A DNA stretch of 64,000 bases from contig JBKBNP010000007.1 in the NCBI GenBank assembly GCA_046295215.1, positions 1-64,000 on the forward strand, written 5' to 3'. The notes beneath the pieces were generated by a model. It did not search any database. It saw nothing but the letters and a program-made list of their open reading frames with translations, and had not been told where the DNA came from. Each line of letters opens with the position of its first letter. Position 1 is the stretch's first letter. A program made the translations under genes and the position numbers. Origin of the DNA: Szabonella sp046295215. Lineage in GTDB: Bacteria > Pseudomonadota > Alphaproteobacteria > Rhodobacterales > Rhodobacteraceae. Of the stretch, positions 15,861 through 24,319 are shown one piece after another.

Positions 15861-16862
15861 TCAGGCCGGGACGCCAACCTGTGTCTGGCCGGAAAAGTGA
15901 CAGGCCGCTGTGCCTGTAGCGGTGGGGCGGGGCGCCGGGATCTCGACCTTGCAGCGATCCTGCGCCAATGGGCAGCGCGGGTGAAAGGCACAGCCGGAGG
16001 GCGGATTTATCGGGTTGGGGATCTCGCCGGTGACCGGCGTCCGCCGTCGCCCTGACAAGGCCAGATCGGGCACCGCATCGAGCAGCATGCGCGTGTAGGG
16101 GTGTTGCGGTTCGGTGAACAGCCGCCGCGAATCCGCCTCTTCGACCAGCCGCCCCAGATAAAGCACACCGATCCGGGTCGCCATATGCCGCACGACGCTG
16201 AGATCATGCGAGATCAGCAGATATGTCAGCCCGAACTCGTCCTGCAGGTCGCGCATCAGGTTCAGGATCTGCGCCTGCACGGACACATCCAGCGCCGAAG
16301 TCGGCTCGTCGCAGACAATGAACTCCGGGCGTGACGACAGGGCGCGGGCAATGGCGATGCGCTGGCGCTGCCCGCCCGAGAATTCATGCGGGAACTTGCC
16401 GGCATCGGCCGCCGTCAGACGGACCACATCCAGAAGCCGCGCCACCTCCCGCGTGACCTCGGCGCCGCGCAGCAGGCCGAAGGTGCGGATCGGCTCGGCA
16501 ATGATGTCGCCGACATGCCAGCGCGGGTTGAGGCTGGCGAACGGATCCTGAAAGATCATCTGTATCCGCTTGCGCATGGCCTGCGCGCGGGCTGCATCCG
16601 AGACATCGAAGGGCTGGCCGTCGATCTCGATACTGCCGGCGCTGGGGGTCAGCAGACCGACGATCATCTTGGCGATGGTCGACTTGCCGGACCCGGATTC
16701 GCCCACCAGCGCAAAGGTCTCGCCTTTGCGGATGTCGAAGCTGACATCGGCGGCGGCGGTCAGGAACTGACGGTCCAGACGTTCGAACAGGCGGTTGAGC
16801 CACGGTTTGGAAACATCGAAGCGCCGGGTCAGGCCGGTAACGCGGAGAAAGGGGTCAGCCAT
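15861..16862 (-). CDS. Peptide-type ABC transporter ATP-binding protein (DppF/OppF-like)
   Basis: A 333-residue ATPase of the dipeptide/oligopeptide/nickel importer group. Walker A is GESGSGKS, the signature is FSGGQRQRIAIARAL, Walker B ends VCDEPTSALD, and the C-terminal oligo_HPY extension contains the cysteine pattern CAFHPRCPLAQDRC. That extension usually ligates an Fe-S cluster in this class. The ATG at 16862 overlaps the end of the partner ATPase gene by eight bases. It is the last gene of the operon and ends facing trmB. Confidence 0.92.
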   Translation of the reverse strand: MADPFLRVTGLTRRFDVSKPWLNRLFERLDRQFLTAAADVSFDIRKGETFALVGESGSGKSTIAKMIVGLLTPSAGSIEIDGQPFDVSDAARAQAMRKRIQMIFQDPFASLNPRWHVGDIIAEPIRTFGLLRGAEVTREVARLLDVVRLTAADAGKFPHEFSGGQRQRIAIARALSSRPEFIVCDEPTSALDVSVQAQILNLMRDLQDEFGLTYLLISHDLSVVRHMATRIGVLYLGRLVEEADSRRLFTEPQHPYTRMLLDAVPDLALSGRRRTPVTGEIPNPINPPSGCAFHPRCPLAQDRCKVEIPAPRPTATGTAACHFSGQTQVGVPA

Positions 16863-17838
16863 GGCGCGGCTCCTCCTCTGCGCGCCAGCAGGCGGCGGCG
16901 TGGCGGTCGGCGATGACGCGCAGGTCCGGCTGTTCGCTGCGGCAGCGATCAATCACCATCTCACAACGCGGATTGAAGGCGCAGCCGGTCGGAATGGCAT
17001 TGAGGCGGGGCATGGCACCGGGGATCTGCACCAGCCGGTCCGAGGTCTGCGTCAGGGTCGGGATCGAGCCCATCAGCCCGCGCGTATAGGGGTGGCGGGC
17101 GCGCAGGATCACATCGCGCACCGGCCCCACCTCGGCCATGCGACCGGCATAGAGAACGGCGACCCGGTCGGCGGTTTCCGCGATCACGCCCATGTCATGC
17201 GTTATCAGCATGACCGCAGCCCCCCGTTCGGCGCAGATTTCCTTCAGCACGTCGATGATCTGCGCCTGCACCGAGACATCCAGCGCGGTGGTGGGTTCAT
17301 CGGCGATGACCAGTTCGGGTTCGGCGGCAAGGGCGAGCGAGATCACCACGCGCTGACGCATCCCGCCCGAGAAGTGATGCGGATAGTCGTCGATCCGGCG
17401 GGCGGCGGCGGGGATGCCGACACGGTCCAGCAGGCCGATCGCCCGCAGGCGGGCCTCCCTTTCGGTCAGGTCGAGATGGGTGCGAATCGTCTCGATCAGT
17501 TGCTGCGCGACGGTGTAGAGCGGGTTGAGGCTGGTCAGCGGATCCTGGAACACCATGCCGATCCGCTTGCCGCGGATCCGGCGCAGGGACTCGGGCGGCA
17601 GATTGTCGATGCGCTCGCCGCGCAGGCGGATCTCGCCGCCGGCGATGCGGCCGGGGGGCTCGATCAGCCCGATGATCGCCGCACCGGTGATCGACTTTCC
17701 GGCCCCGGATTCGCCCACCATGCCCAGAACCTCGCCGGGGGCGATGTCGAAGGACACGCGGTCAAGCGCGCGCAGGGTGCCGCGCCGGGTGGGAAACTCG
17801 ACAACCAGATCACGGACGGACAGCAGGGGATCTGTCAT
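16855..17838 (-). CDS. Peptide-type ABC transporter ATP-binding protein (DppD/OppD-like)
   Basis: A 327-residue ATPase pairing with the downstream one. Walker A is GESGAGKS, the signature is FSGGMRQRVVISLAL, Walker B is VIADEPTTALD, and the oligo_HPY tail has CAFNPRCEMVIDRC. The ATG at 17838 overlaps the stop of the upstream HEPN gene as ATGA, with AGGA inside the HEPN coding end serving as ribosome site. Its translation is therefore probably coupled to an unrelated gene rather than to the permease gene, as would be usual in such operons. Confidence 0.92.
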   Translation of the reverse strand: MTDPLLSVRDLVVEFPTRRGTLRALDRVSFDIAPGEVLGMVGESGAGKSITGAAIIGLIEPPGRIAGGEIRLRGERIDNLPPESLRRIRGKRIGMVFQDPLTSLNPLYTVAQQLIETIRTHLDLTEREARLRAIGLLDRVGIPAAARRIDDYPHHFSGGMRQRVVISLALAAEPELVIADEPTTALDVSVQAQIIDVLKEICAERGAAVMLITHDMGVIAETADRVAVLYAGRMAEVGPVRDVILRARHPYTRGLMGSIPTLTQTSDRLVQIPGAMPRLNAIPTGCAFNPRCEMVIDRCRSEQPDLRVIADRHAAACWRAEEEPRHG

Positions 17839-18371
17839 TTTATCCTGCCCAAAGCATGCTCCCGAAAGTTTTCTGAAAAACTCTTGCAGATATTCCGCCA
17901 ACGAACCACTTGGTTAAATTGCAAACTAAATGGTTTTCCGTTGAGCTTTAGTTCCTGCCCATGAGCAATTTTATTCCTAATCTGGTTGAGCGCATCGAGG
18001 TTGGAACGCAGTTTGGCGTTGCTTTGCGCCTTCCATGACAGCCCATCCAATACATCGTCGATCCCGAGTCTTCTGAACAGTGTGACGATGTTCGACGGAC
18101 TTGGGTTCCCCCAATTTCTCCAAGTGGCTAGATAGTTGTCGATTTTTTTGTCTGTGAACTCATGTCCGAATGCTTTTTTTGAACATTCCATGAATATTTC
18201 ACCAACAAATGCTTGAAGAGTTGCAGATAAAAACACCACTGTTGCTCTGTTTAAGGCCGCGCCTTCTAGATCTTTATCAGTTAGCTTTCTTGGTTTTCCT
18301 TTGCCGCCACCATGCAGCGTTTTTCTTGCCTTGATTACCTCATCAACAGCCGAAAGATTTAGTTCTGCCAA
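17835..18371 (-). CDS. HEPN-domain protein (RiboL-PSP-HEPN type), AT-rich, embedded in the transporter operon
   Basis: A 178-residue protein unlike its neighbours. R132-N-K-I-A-H137 is the Rx4H catalytic motif of HEPN ribonucleases. The surroundings match the RiboL-PSP-HEPN family as I know it: LNRATVVFLSATLQAF, SNIVTLFRRLGIDDVLDGLSW, LDALNQIRNKIAHG and a C-terminal VVRWRNICKSF. The start is TTG 18371, six bases after AGGAGA, which itself overlaps the permease stop codon. The stop overlaps the ATPase start (ATGA). Base composition is very different from the flanks: I count about 35% G+C over 18181-18240 and 45% over 17941-18000. Family members are predicted RNA-targeting defence or stress toxins. 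No antitoxin gene is visible. Acquisition by transfer is inferred. Confidence 0.8.
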   Translation of the reverse strand: MAELNLSAVDEVIKARKTLHGGGKGKPRKLTDKDLEGAALNRATVVFLSATLQAFVGEIFMECSKKAFGHEFTDKKIDNYLATWRNWGNPSPSNIVTLFRRLGIDDVLDGLSWKAQSNAKLRSNLDALNQIRNKIAHGQELKLNGKPFSLQFNQVVRWRNICKSFSENFREHALGRIK

Positions 18372-18383
18372 GGTCGTTCTCCT

Positions 18384-19328
18384 TTATCTTAGCCTCGGGT
18401 TCAGCGCATCGCGCAGCCAGTCGCCCAGCAGATTGACCGCCAGCGCCAGCGCCAGCAAGGTCAGGGCCGGAAACAGCAGGATCCACCATTCGCCCGAAAA
18501 CAGATATTGCTGCCCGATGCGGATCAGCGTGCCGAGGCTGGGCTGGGTCGGTGGCACCCCGACCCCCAGGAACGAGAGTGTCGCCTCGGCGATGATCGCG
18601 AGCGCCACGCCGATCGTCGCGATGACCAGCACCGGCCCCATGACATTGGGCAGGATATGCCGCACCAGAATGCGCACCGGGTTGACACCGATCACCCGCG
18701 CGGCCTGCACATATTCCTTGCCTTTCTCCACCATGGTCGCGCCGCGCACGACGCGGGCGAACTGCACCCAGTCGCTCAGCCCGATGGCGATGATCAGCAC
18801 CCATATGGCCATGGTTTCCCGTTGCGAGGGCGGGATGATCCCGCGCGCCACGCCAAAGATCAGCAAGGCGATGAGGATTGACGGAAAGGACAGTTGCACA
18901 TCGGCGACGCGCATCAGGACGGCATCGACCCAGCCACCGCGATAGCCCGCCACCAGCCCCGCCGTGATGCCCAGAACCATCGCGAACAGCACCGCCGACA
19001 CCCCCACGAACAGCGAGATCCGCGCGCCATAGAGGATTGTCGAGAACACATCGCGACCCTGATTGTCAGTGCCCAGCAGATAGGAATTTCCGGTAAAGGC
19101 ATTCTCCTGCATCGGCGGCGTGAAGCCGTCCATGAGGTTGAGGCTGGAGGGATCATAAGGATTGGTCGGCGCGATCAGGGGCGCAAAGACCGCCCCCAGC
19201 ACGATGATGAGCGCGACGAGACCCGACAGGATCGCCACAGGCGAATGGCGGAAGGACCAGGCAACGTCGCTGTCCCACAGGCGGGACAGACGACCGGGGA
19301 TCTTGGTTTCGGAACCGGGATCGGTCAT
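18384..19328 (-). CDS. Peptide-type ABC transporter permease (DppC/OppC-like)
   Basis: A 314-residue inner-membrane permease with an N-terminal OppC_N segment (first membrane span near residues 30-50), a periplasmic loop containing LLGTDNQGRDVFSTILYGAR, and a C-terminal five-span BPD_transp_1 domain. The EAA-loop region reads EYVQAARVIGVNPVRILVRHILPN. It begins ten bases after the DppB-like stop. Its TAA stop overlaps the ribosome-binding site of the HEPN gene, so in this genome the permease and ATPase parts of the operon are split by an unrelated gene. Confidence 0.92.
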   Translation of the reverse strand: MTDPGSETKIPGRLSRLWDSDVAWSFRHSPVAILSGLVALIIVLGAVFAPLIAPTNPYDPSSLNLMDGFTPPMQENAFTGNSYLLGTDNQGRDVFSTILYGARISLFVGVSAVLFAMVLGITAGLVAGYRGGWVDAVLMRVADVQLSFPSILIALLIFGVARGIIPPSQRETMAIWVLIIAIGLSDWVQFARVVRGATMVEKGKEYVQAARVIGVNPVRILVRHILPNVMGPVLVIATIGVALAIIAEATLSFLGVGVPPTQPSLGTLIRIGQQYLFSGEWWILLFPALTLLALALAVNLLGDWLRDALNPRLR

Positions 19329-19338
19329 GCGGCGGACC

Positions 19339-20325
19339 TCAATGCCGCGCGCCGCCGCGCTCGACGCGCAGACGGGGATCGACGGCGAAATAAAGCAGAT
19401 CGACGATCAGGTTGATGATGACGAAGATCACTGCGATCAGCACCAGATAGGCCGACATCACCGGAACATCGACCGCCCGGACCGAATTGATGAACAACGC
19501 CCCCACGCCCGGCCATTGGAAAACGGTTTCGGTAATGATGGCAAAGGCGATGATGGACCCCAGTTGCAACCCGGTTATGGTGATCACCGGGACCAGCGTA
19601 TTCTTCAGCGCATGGCCGAAATTGACCGCCCGGTTGGTCAGGCCGCGGGCGCGGGCGAATTTGATGTAATCGGTGCGCAGCACTTCCAGCATCTCGGCGC
19701 GCACAAGGCGCATGATGAGGGTCATCTGATAGAGGCCCAGCGTGATCGCCGGAAGGATCAGCGACATCCGGCCGGAATGGGTGAGAAAACCGGTCTGCCA
19801 CCCGCCGGGCAGCGTGACGGTATCACCGCGACCGAAGGATGGCAGCCATTGCAGCTCGACCGCAAAGACCCAGATCAGCAGAACCCCGATCAGGAATGTC
19901 GGCAGTGACACGCCCAGCAGCGACACTGTCATGATCGCCCCCGACAGAACGCCGCGCCGCCGGAGTGCCGTGTAGACACCGGCAGAAACCCCCAGCACAA
20001 AGGCGGCCAGACCGGAGACAAGCGCCAGTTCCAGCGTGGCGGGCAGGCGTTGCAGGATCAACTCCATCACCGGCTGTTGCAGGCGGTAGGAGATGCCGAA
20101 CTCACCCTGCGCCGCATTGCCGACAAAGCGCGCGAACTGGATCAGGAAGGCATCGTTCAGGCCCAGAGAGTCCCGCAGGATCTCGCGGTCTGCAATCGAG
20201 GTTTCCTGCCCGACCATCGCATAAATGGGGTCGCCCACATAGCGGAACAGGGCAAAGGACACCAGCGAGACCACCAGCATCACAAGGAGGGATTGCACGA
20301 TCCGCTGGAATATATAGGCGAGCAT
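19339..20325 (-). CDS. Peptide-type ABC transporter permease (DppB/OppB-like)
   Basis: A 328-residue inner-membrane permease with six predicted spans. Typical features are the N-terminal span followed by DPIYAMVG, the EYGISYR-like loop (FGISYRLQQPV), and the EAA-type loop TDYIKFARARGLTNRAVNFG. It pairs with the DppC-like protein to form the translocation pore. It is separated from the upstream substrate-binding gene by an 81-base gap that carries a strong stem-loop, a common arrangement that lets the binding protein be made in excess. Confidence 0.92.
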   Translation of the reverse strand: MLAYIFQRIVQSLLVMLVVSLVSFALFRYVGDPIYAMVGQETSIADREILRDSLGLNDAFLIQFARFVGNAAQGEFGISYRLQQPVMELILQRLPATLELALVSGLAAFVLGVSAGVYTALRRRGVLSGAIMTVSLLGVSLPTFLIGVLLIWVFAVELQWLPSFGRGDTVTLPGGWQTGFLTHSGRMSLILPAITLGLYQMTLIMRLVRAEMLEVLRTDYIKFARARGLTNRAVNFGHALKNTLVPVITITGLQLGSIIAFAIITETVFQWPGVGALFINSVRAVDVPVMSAYLVLIAVIFVIINLIVDLLYFAVDPRLRVERGGARH

Positions 20326-20360
20326 GGCGAGGTGCCCCTGGCTGTCAGGCTGGGAAAGGA

Positions 20361-20390
20361 GCGGCCCACGGGGCTTTCGCCGTGGGCCGC
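20361..20390 (-). other. Intercistronic stem-loop between binding-protein and permease genes
   Basis: A perfect 11-bp stem (GCGGCCCACGG / CCGTGGGCCGC) with an 8-base loop sits 16 bases past the binding-protein stop, and no T-run follows it. In ABC importer operons such structures typically protect the upstream mRNA segment from 3' exonucleases or give partial termination, raising binding-protein yield over permeases. Confidence 0.75.
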
Positions 20391-20406
20391 AGGTCTGACC
20401 GCAGGG

Positions 20407-21993
20407 TCAGTTGCCGAACGTCACCGTCGCCATATGTGGTTGGTTCTCGGGGTGGACTTCGAGGTTGATGCCGTCGCGCATGGCATAGGCCAGAAGCTGG
20501 TTATGCACGTTCAGGAAGACGCGGTCCTCCATGACCTTGTCCCAGATCTCGGCGACGAGCGCGTTGCGGGCGTCAAGGTCGGTCATCGTGGCCAGCGCCT
20601 CGATCTGCGCATCGAGTTCGGCATTGGCATAGCGGGCGCCGTTGTAGCTGCCGAAACCTTCCTCGCGGGTATGAACGAGGAAGTTGAACACATAGGCCGA
20701 ATCAAAGGTCGGAACGCCCCAGCCGAGCAGGTAGAAATCGGTCTCCCAACGCTCGATCAGCGGGAAGTGGAGCGAACGGGTCTGCGAAACCAGATTGGCG
20801 TTGATCCCGGCCCGGCCAAGCATGCCGACAAAGGCCTGACAGATCGCCTCGTCGTTCAGGTAGCGGTCATTGGGGCAATGCAGGTCGACCAAGAAACCGT
20901 CCGGATAGACGCTGCGCACCAGTTCGTTCGCCCGGGCGTAATCCGGTGCGGAGTAGGCGTGCAGGTCTTCGCGCCAGCCATTCACGAAGGGCGGCAGCGG
21001 CGCTGCCGAAGGCTGCGACTGGCCGCGCATCACGACCTGCTGGATCGCGTCGCGGTCCAGCGTGAGCGCCATCGCCTCGCGCACTTCAGGGTGCGAGAAG
21101 GGGTTGTCCTCGACATTGGCCGATGCCAGACGCGGCGAGGTCTGGTCATAGCTGAAGAAGATGTTGCGGTTCTCGGGGCCGGTCACGACGCGCAGGCCGC
21201 TGGTCGCTTCGAGTCGCGCGATGTCCTGCACCGGCACGTCCTGAACGACATCGACCTCGCCCGACAGCAGGGCCGCGACCCGCGTGGCCGCCTCGGCGAT
21301 GGGCGTGTAGATGATCTCGGTCACTTGTGGCGCTTCGGCCCAATGGCCTTCGAACTGCGCCAGAACCGTGCGCACTTCGGGATCGCGCGAGACGAGGCGA
21401 TAGGGGCCGGTGCCGTTGGCATTGCGCACGGCGTGGTTTTCCTCGCCAGCCGCGAAATTCTGCGGCGCGACCACATTGTTGGCCTCGGCCCAGCCGGAAT
21501 CCATGATGAAGAAGTTTGTCAGGTTCTGCACATAGAGCGGTGACGGCCCGTTCATCTGGATATGAACGGTATGATCGTCGATCGCCGTGGCCCCGGTGAC
21601 CGCCCCGTGAAGGGCGCGGAAGCCCGAGCTTTCGTGGCGGACGCGCTCCATCGAAAAGACGACATCCTCGGCGGTGAAGGCGCTGCCGTCATGGAAAGTC
21701 ACGCCTTCGCGCAGCTTCAGAACCCAGATCGTCGGGTCATCGGCATGGATGGACCATTCGACCGCAAGACGCGGTTGCAGCGAGCCATCGGTGGCCCGGC
21801 CGACAAGCGTTTCATAGACGTGGTGCAGCAGGGTCGAGGTCGGTCCCTCGTTCTGGCTGTGCGGGTCCAGCGTCAGCGCATCGGCGACACGCGCCCAGCG
21901 CAGCGTTTCGGCACTGGCCGCGCCTGCCGAAAGCGCCAGCGCCAGCGCCGAGGCCGACAAGGCGCGACGTGATGATTTCTGCAATATGGTCAT
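20407..21993 (-). CDS. Peptide-type ABC transporter substrate-binding protein
   Basis: A 528-residue periplasmic family 5 solute-binding protein. A signal peptide covers about residues 1-28 and ends ...GAASA. The SBP_bac_5 hallmarks are LTLDPHSQNEGPT near the mature N terminus, VEWSIHADDPTIWVLKLREG with VTFHDGSAFTAEDVVFSMER, and TGPYRLV. It heads the transporter operon and would capture the substrate (dipeptide, oligopeptide or another small ligand; the sequence does not say which). An inverted repeat 60 bases upstream of the start may be its operator. Confidence 0.9.
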   Translation of the reverse strand: MTILQKSSRRALSASALALALSAGAASAETLRWARVADALTLDPHSQNEGPTSTLLHHVYETLVGRATDGSLQPRLAVEWSIHADDPTIWVLKLREGVTFHDGSAFTAEDVVFSMERVRHESSGFRALHGAVTGATAIDDHTVHIQMNGPSPLYVQNLTNFFIMDSGWAEANNVVAPQNFAAGEENHAVRNANGTGPYRLVSRDPEVRTVLAQFEGHWAEAPQVTEIIYTPIAEAATRVAALLSGEVDVVQDVPVQDIARLEATSGLRVVTGPENRNIFFSYDQTSPRLASANVEDNPFSHPEVREAMALTLDRDAIQQVVMRGQSQPSAAPLPPFVNGWREDLHAYSAPDYARANELVRSVYPDGFLVDLHCPNDRYLNDEAICQAFVGMLGRAGINANLVSQTRSLHFPLIERWETDFYLLGWGVPTFDSAYVFNFLVHTREEGFGSYNGARYANAELDAQIEALATMTDLDARNALVAEIWDKVMEDRVFLNVHNQLLAYAMRDGINLEVHPENQPHMATVTFGN

Positions 21994-22053
21994 GGTTCGA
22001 CTCCCTTTGAATGTCCCCGTTTTTCCGGCATGTCCTGCCTGCGGCGACTGGTG

Positions 22054-22073
22054 CTTTTACTACTTGGTAAAAG
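22054..22073. promoter_or_regulatory. Inverted repeat upstream of the ABC operon (candidate operator)
   Basis: CTTTTAC and GTAAAAG form a perfect 7-bp inverted repeat around TACTTG, 60 bases before the binding-protein start. It is one of few AT-rich spots in the 359-base gap 21994-22352, and its symmetry suits a dimeric repressor. The rest of the gap shows no gene and no further motif I can support. Confidence 0.4.
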
Positions 22074-22352
22074 ACCCATGACACCGGGTCAATCCTGCCA
22101 GATGTCCGGCCCCGAGTTTCCGCAGCGGCACCGACCGCGTCAACCGGGGGCGGGCCTTCCCGCGGCAGCGGGGAGCCGCAGGTGGCCAGGGCCTGTCCCG
22201 GGCTGCGGCGCAGCACCTCGGCGGGTGGCGTCTGCGTCAGGCTGGCTCTCCTGATCAGGTCAGGAAACAGTTGGATCGGCGGTTTTCCGGGGTGAAGCCT
22301 CGACCGGCCAGATCCCGCGCGCCCCGTCAGGGGCCGGAGGGCAATGGCTGCA

Positions 22353-22763
22353 TTATTCCCACCAGGGATCGATGGCCGCGATGTCCTCATCGCTCCATCC
22401 GAAATGATGGGCGAGTTCGTGGATCAGAACATGGGTCACAATTTCGGCCAGCGAGACATTGCCCCGGTCCAGCCATTCATCAAGGACAGGTCGGCGAAAG
22501 AGCCAGATCGTGTCGGGCTGGGCAGGCTGGTCCATCACGGATTTCTCGGTAAGCGGGATACCCTCGTAAAGCCCGGTCAATTCGAACGGATCGTCAATCT
22601 GCATCGCCTCCAGAATCTCGTCGGAGGCGAAATCCTCGATCCGAAGCGCAACCTGCACCGCGGCGCTGCGCCACGGTTCGGGCAGGGCGGTGACCGCGCC
22701 ATGGGCGAGCCGTTCGATCATTTCCAGATCCGGGGCGAAGGCATTTTCGGGCAGTTGCGTCAT
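22353..22763 (-). CDS. Zincin-like metallopeptidase-family protein
   Basis: A 136-residue small protein with the zinc motif H115-E-L-A-H119-H followed by FGWSDEDI, which matches the predicted minimal zincins of Pfam Zincin_1. The N-terminal region contains the acidic patch VALRIEDFASDEIL and a GLYEGIPLTEKS segment typical of the family. No signal peptide is seen, so it is cytoplasmic. The physiological substrate of these proteins is not established. It lies alone between the ABC operon and gltX, transcribed away from gltX. Confidence 0.85.
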   Translation of the reverse strand: MTQLPENAFAPDLEMIERLAHGAVTALPEPWRSAAVQVALRIEDFASDEILEAMQIDDPFELTGLYEGIPLTEKSVMDQPAQPDTIWLFRRPVLDEWLDRGNVSLAEIVTHVLIHELAHHFGWSDEDIAAIDPWWE

Positions 22764-22861
22764 GGCGCGACATTAGGCGCGGGCCGGGCGGGCGTCCAGC
22801 GGGCACGATATGGACAATTCAGCCCCGCTGTGACAGATCGGCGGGGTTCAGGAGAACCCAT

Positions 22862-24190
22862 ATGTCCCAGACCGTCACCCGTTTCGCCCCCTCGCCCACC
22901 GGCTATATCCATGTCGGCAATCTGCGCACCGCGCTGATGAACTGGATGATTGCCCGCAAGGCGGGTGGCACCTTCATCCTGCGGCTGGATGACACCGATC
23001 AGGAACGCTCAAGGCAGGAATATGCCGACGCGATCATGGAAGATCTGGACTGGCTGGGCCTGACATGGGACCGGGTAGAACGGCAATCGGCGCGGCTGGA
23101 GCGCTACGGCGAGGCGGCGCAGGCGCTGCGCGCGGCGGGTCGGTTCTATGAATGTTTCGAGAGCCCGACCGATCTGGACCTCAAGCGCAAGAAGCTGCTG
23201 AACATGGGCAAGCCCCCGGTCTATGACCGCGCGGCATTGGCGCTGACAGAGGCCGAGCGGGACCGGCTGCGCGAAAAGACGCCCGGATACTGGCGTTTCC
23301 TGCTGGAGCAGGAGCGGATCGAGTGGACGGACGGCATCCTCGGCCCGGTGTCGATCGATGCGGCCTCTGTGTCGGACCCGGTGCTGGTGCGCGGCGACGG
23401 GCAGGTGCTTTATACCTTCGCCTCTTCGGTCGATGACATCGACATGGGGGTGACGCATATCGTGCGGGGCGCGGACCATGTGACCAATACCGCGACGCAG
23501 ATCCAGATCATGCAGGCGATGGGCGGCACGCCGCCAGAATTCGCGCATCATAGCCTGCTGACCGGTCCGCAGGGCGAGGCGCTGTCGAAACGTCTGGGCA
23601 CCCTGTCCCTGCGCGATCTGCGCGCGCGGGGGGTGGAGCCGATGGCGCTGTTGTCGCTGATGGCGCGGCTGGGGTCGTCGAGGCCCGTGGAACTGGCGGC
23701 GAGCCACGCAGATCTGATCGAAGGGTTCGAGCCGGGCAGTTTCGGGGCAGCACCCACCAAATTCGATGCCGAGGATCTGTTCCCGCTGACCCGGACACAT
23801 GTGCAGGGCCTGCCGTTTGCAGCGGTGGCCGAGCGGATTGCGGGCCTTGGTGTGCCCGAGGCCCTGGCCGAAGGCTTCTGGCGCGTGGCGCGCGAGAACA
23901 TCACCGTGCTGGCCGATCTGGAGGGTTGGTGGCAGCTTTTCCGCGACGGGGCGGAACCGATGGTGGACGAGGAGGACCGGGAGTTCATCGTGCAGGCCAT
24001 GGATCTGTTGCCGCCGCAGCCCTGGGGGCCAGACACATGGGGCCAGTGGACCGCCGCCGTGAAGGAGGCGACCGGGCGCAAGGGCAAGGGCCTATTCATG
24101 CCGCTGCGCAAGGCCTTGACCGGGCAGGCGCATGGGCCGGAAATGGCCGATGTTATGCCGCTGATGCAACGGGTGCGCGCGAAGGGCTGA
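22862..24190 (+). CDS. gltX: Glutamyl-tRNA synthetase
   Basis: A 442-residue class I aminoacyl-tRNA synthetase. The HIGH motif appears as PSPTGYIHVGNLRTA and the KMSKS motif as EALSKRLGT. The DDTDQERSR stretch belongs to the GluRS active site. The start is ATG 22862 with AGGAG eight bases upstream. At 442 residues it is somewhat shorter than the usual 460-490. Many alphaproteobacteria have two GluRS genes, one of which may charge tRNA-Gln for the GatCAB route, and which of the two this is cannot be decided here. A repeat with two hairpins follows the stop. Confidence 0.95.
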   Translation: MSQTVTRFAPSPTGYIHVGNLRTALMNWMIARKAGGTFILRLDDTDQERSRQEYADAIMEDLDWLGLTWDRVERQSARLERYGEAAQALRAAGRFYECFESPTDLDLKRKKLLNMGKPPVYDRAALALTEAERDRLREKTPGYWRFLLEQERIEWTDGILGPVSIDAASVSDPVLVRGDGQVLYTFASSVDDIDMGVTHIVRGADHVTNTATQIQIMQAMGGTPPEFAHHSLLTGPQGEALSKRLGTLSLRDLRARGVEPMALLSLMARLGSSRPVELAASHADLIEGFEPGSFGAAPTKFDAEDLFPLTRTHVQGLPFAAVAERIAGLGVPEALAEGFWRVARENITVLADLEGWWQLFRDGAEPMVDEEDREFIVQAMDLLPPQPWGPDTWGQWTAAVKEATGRKGKGLFMPLRKALTGQAHGPEMADVMPLMQRVRAKG

Positions 24191-24198
24191 CCGGGAAA

Positions 24199-24270
24199 GG
24201 GGGCTGTCGGCCCCCTCTTGGCCCCTTGCGGGGCCAATTCACCCCCGAGGATATTTCCGGACAGAAAAAG
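24199..24270 (+). repeat. Dispersed GAGGATATTT intergenic repeat with two hairpins (copy 1)
   Basis: Two GC-rich stem-loops (GGGGGC/GCCCCC at 24199-24215, GGCCCC/GGGGCC at 24220-24235) are followed by a 29-base block CCCCCGAGGATATTTCC...ACAGAAAAAG (24242-24270). The block recurs four more times in the window at gene ends. The hairpins probably serve transcription termination or 3'-end stabilisation of the gltX mRNA. The function of the conserved block is unknown. Confidence 0.75.
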
Positions 24271-24319
24271 GGCAGAGGCGGTAGGGCCTGAGGTTGCAGG
24301 ACAGGCCGAAGGGGGGTGG

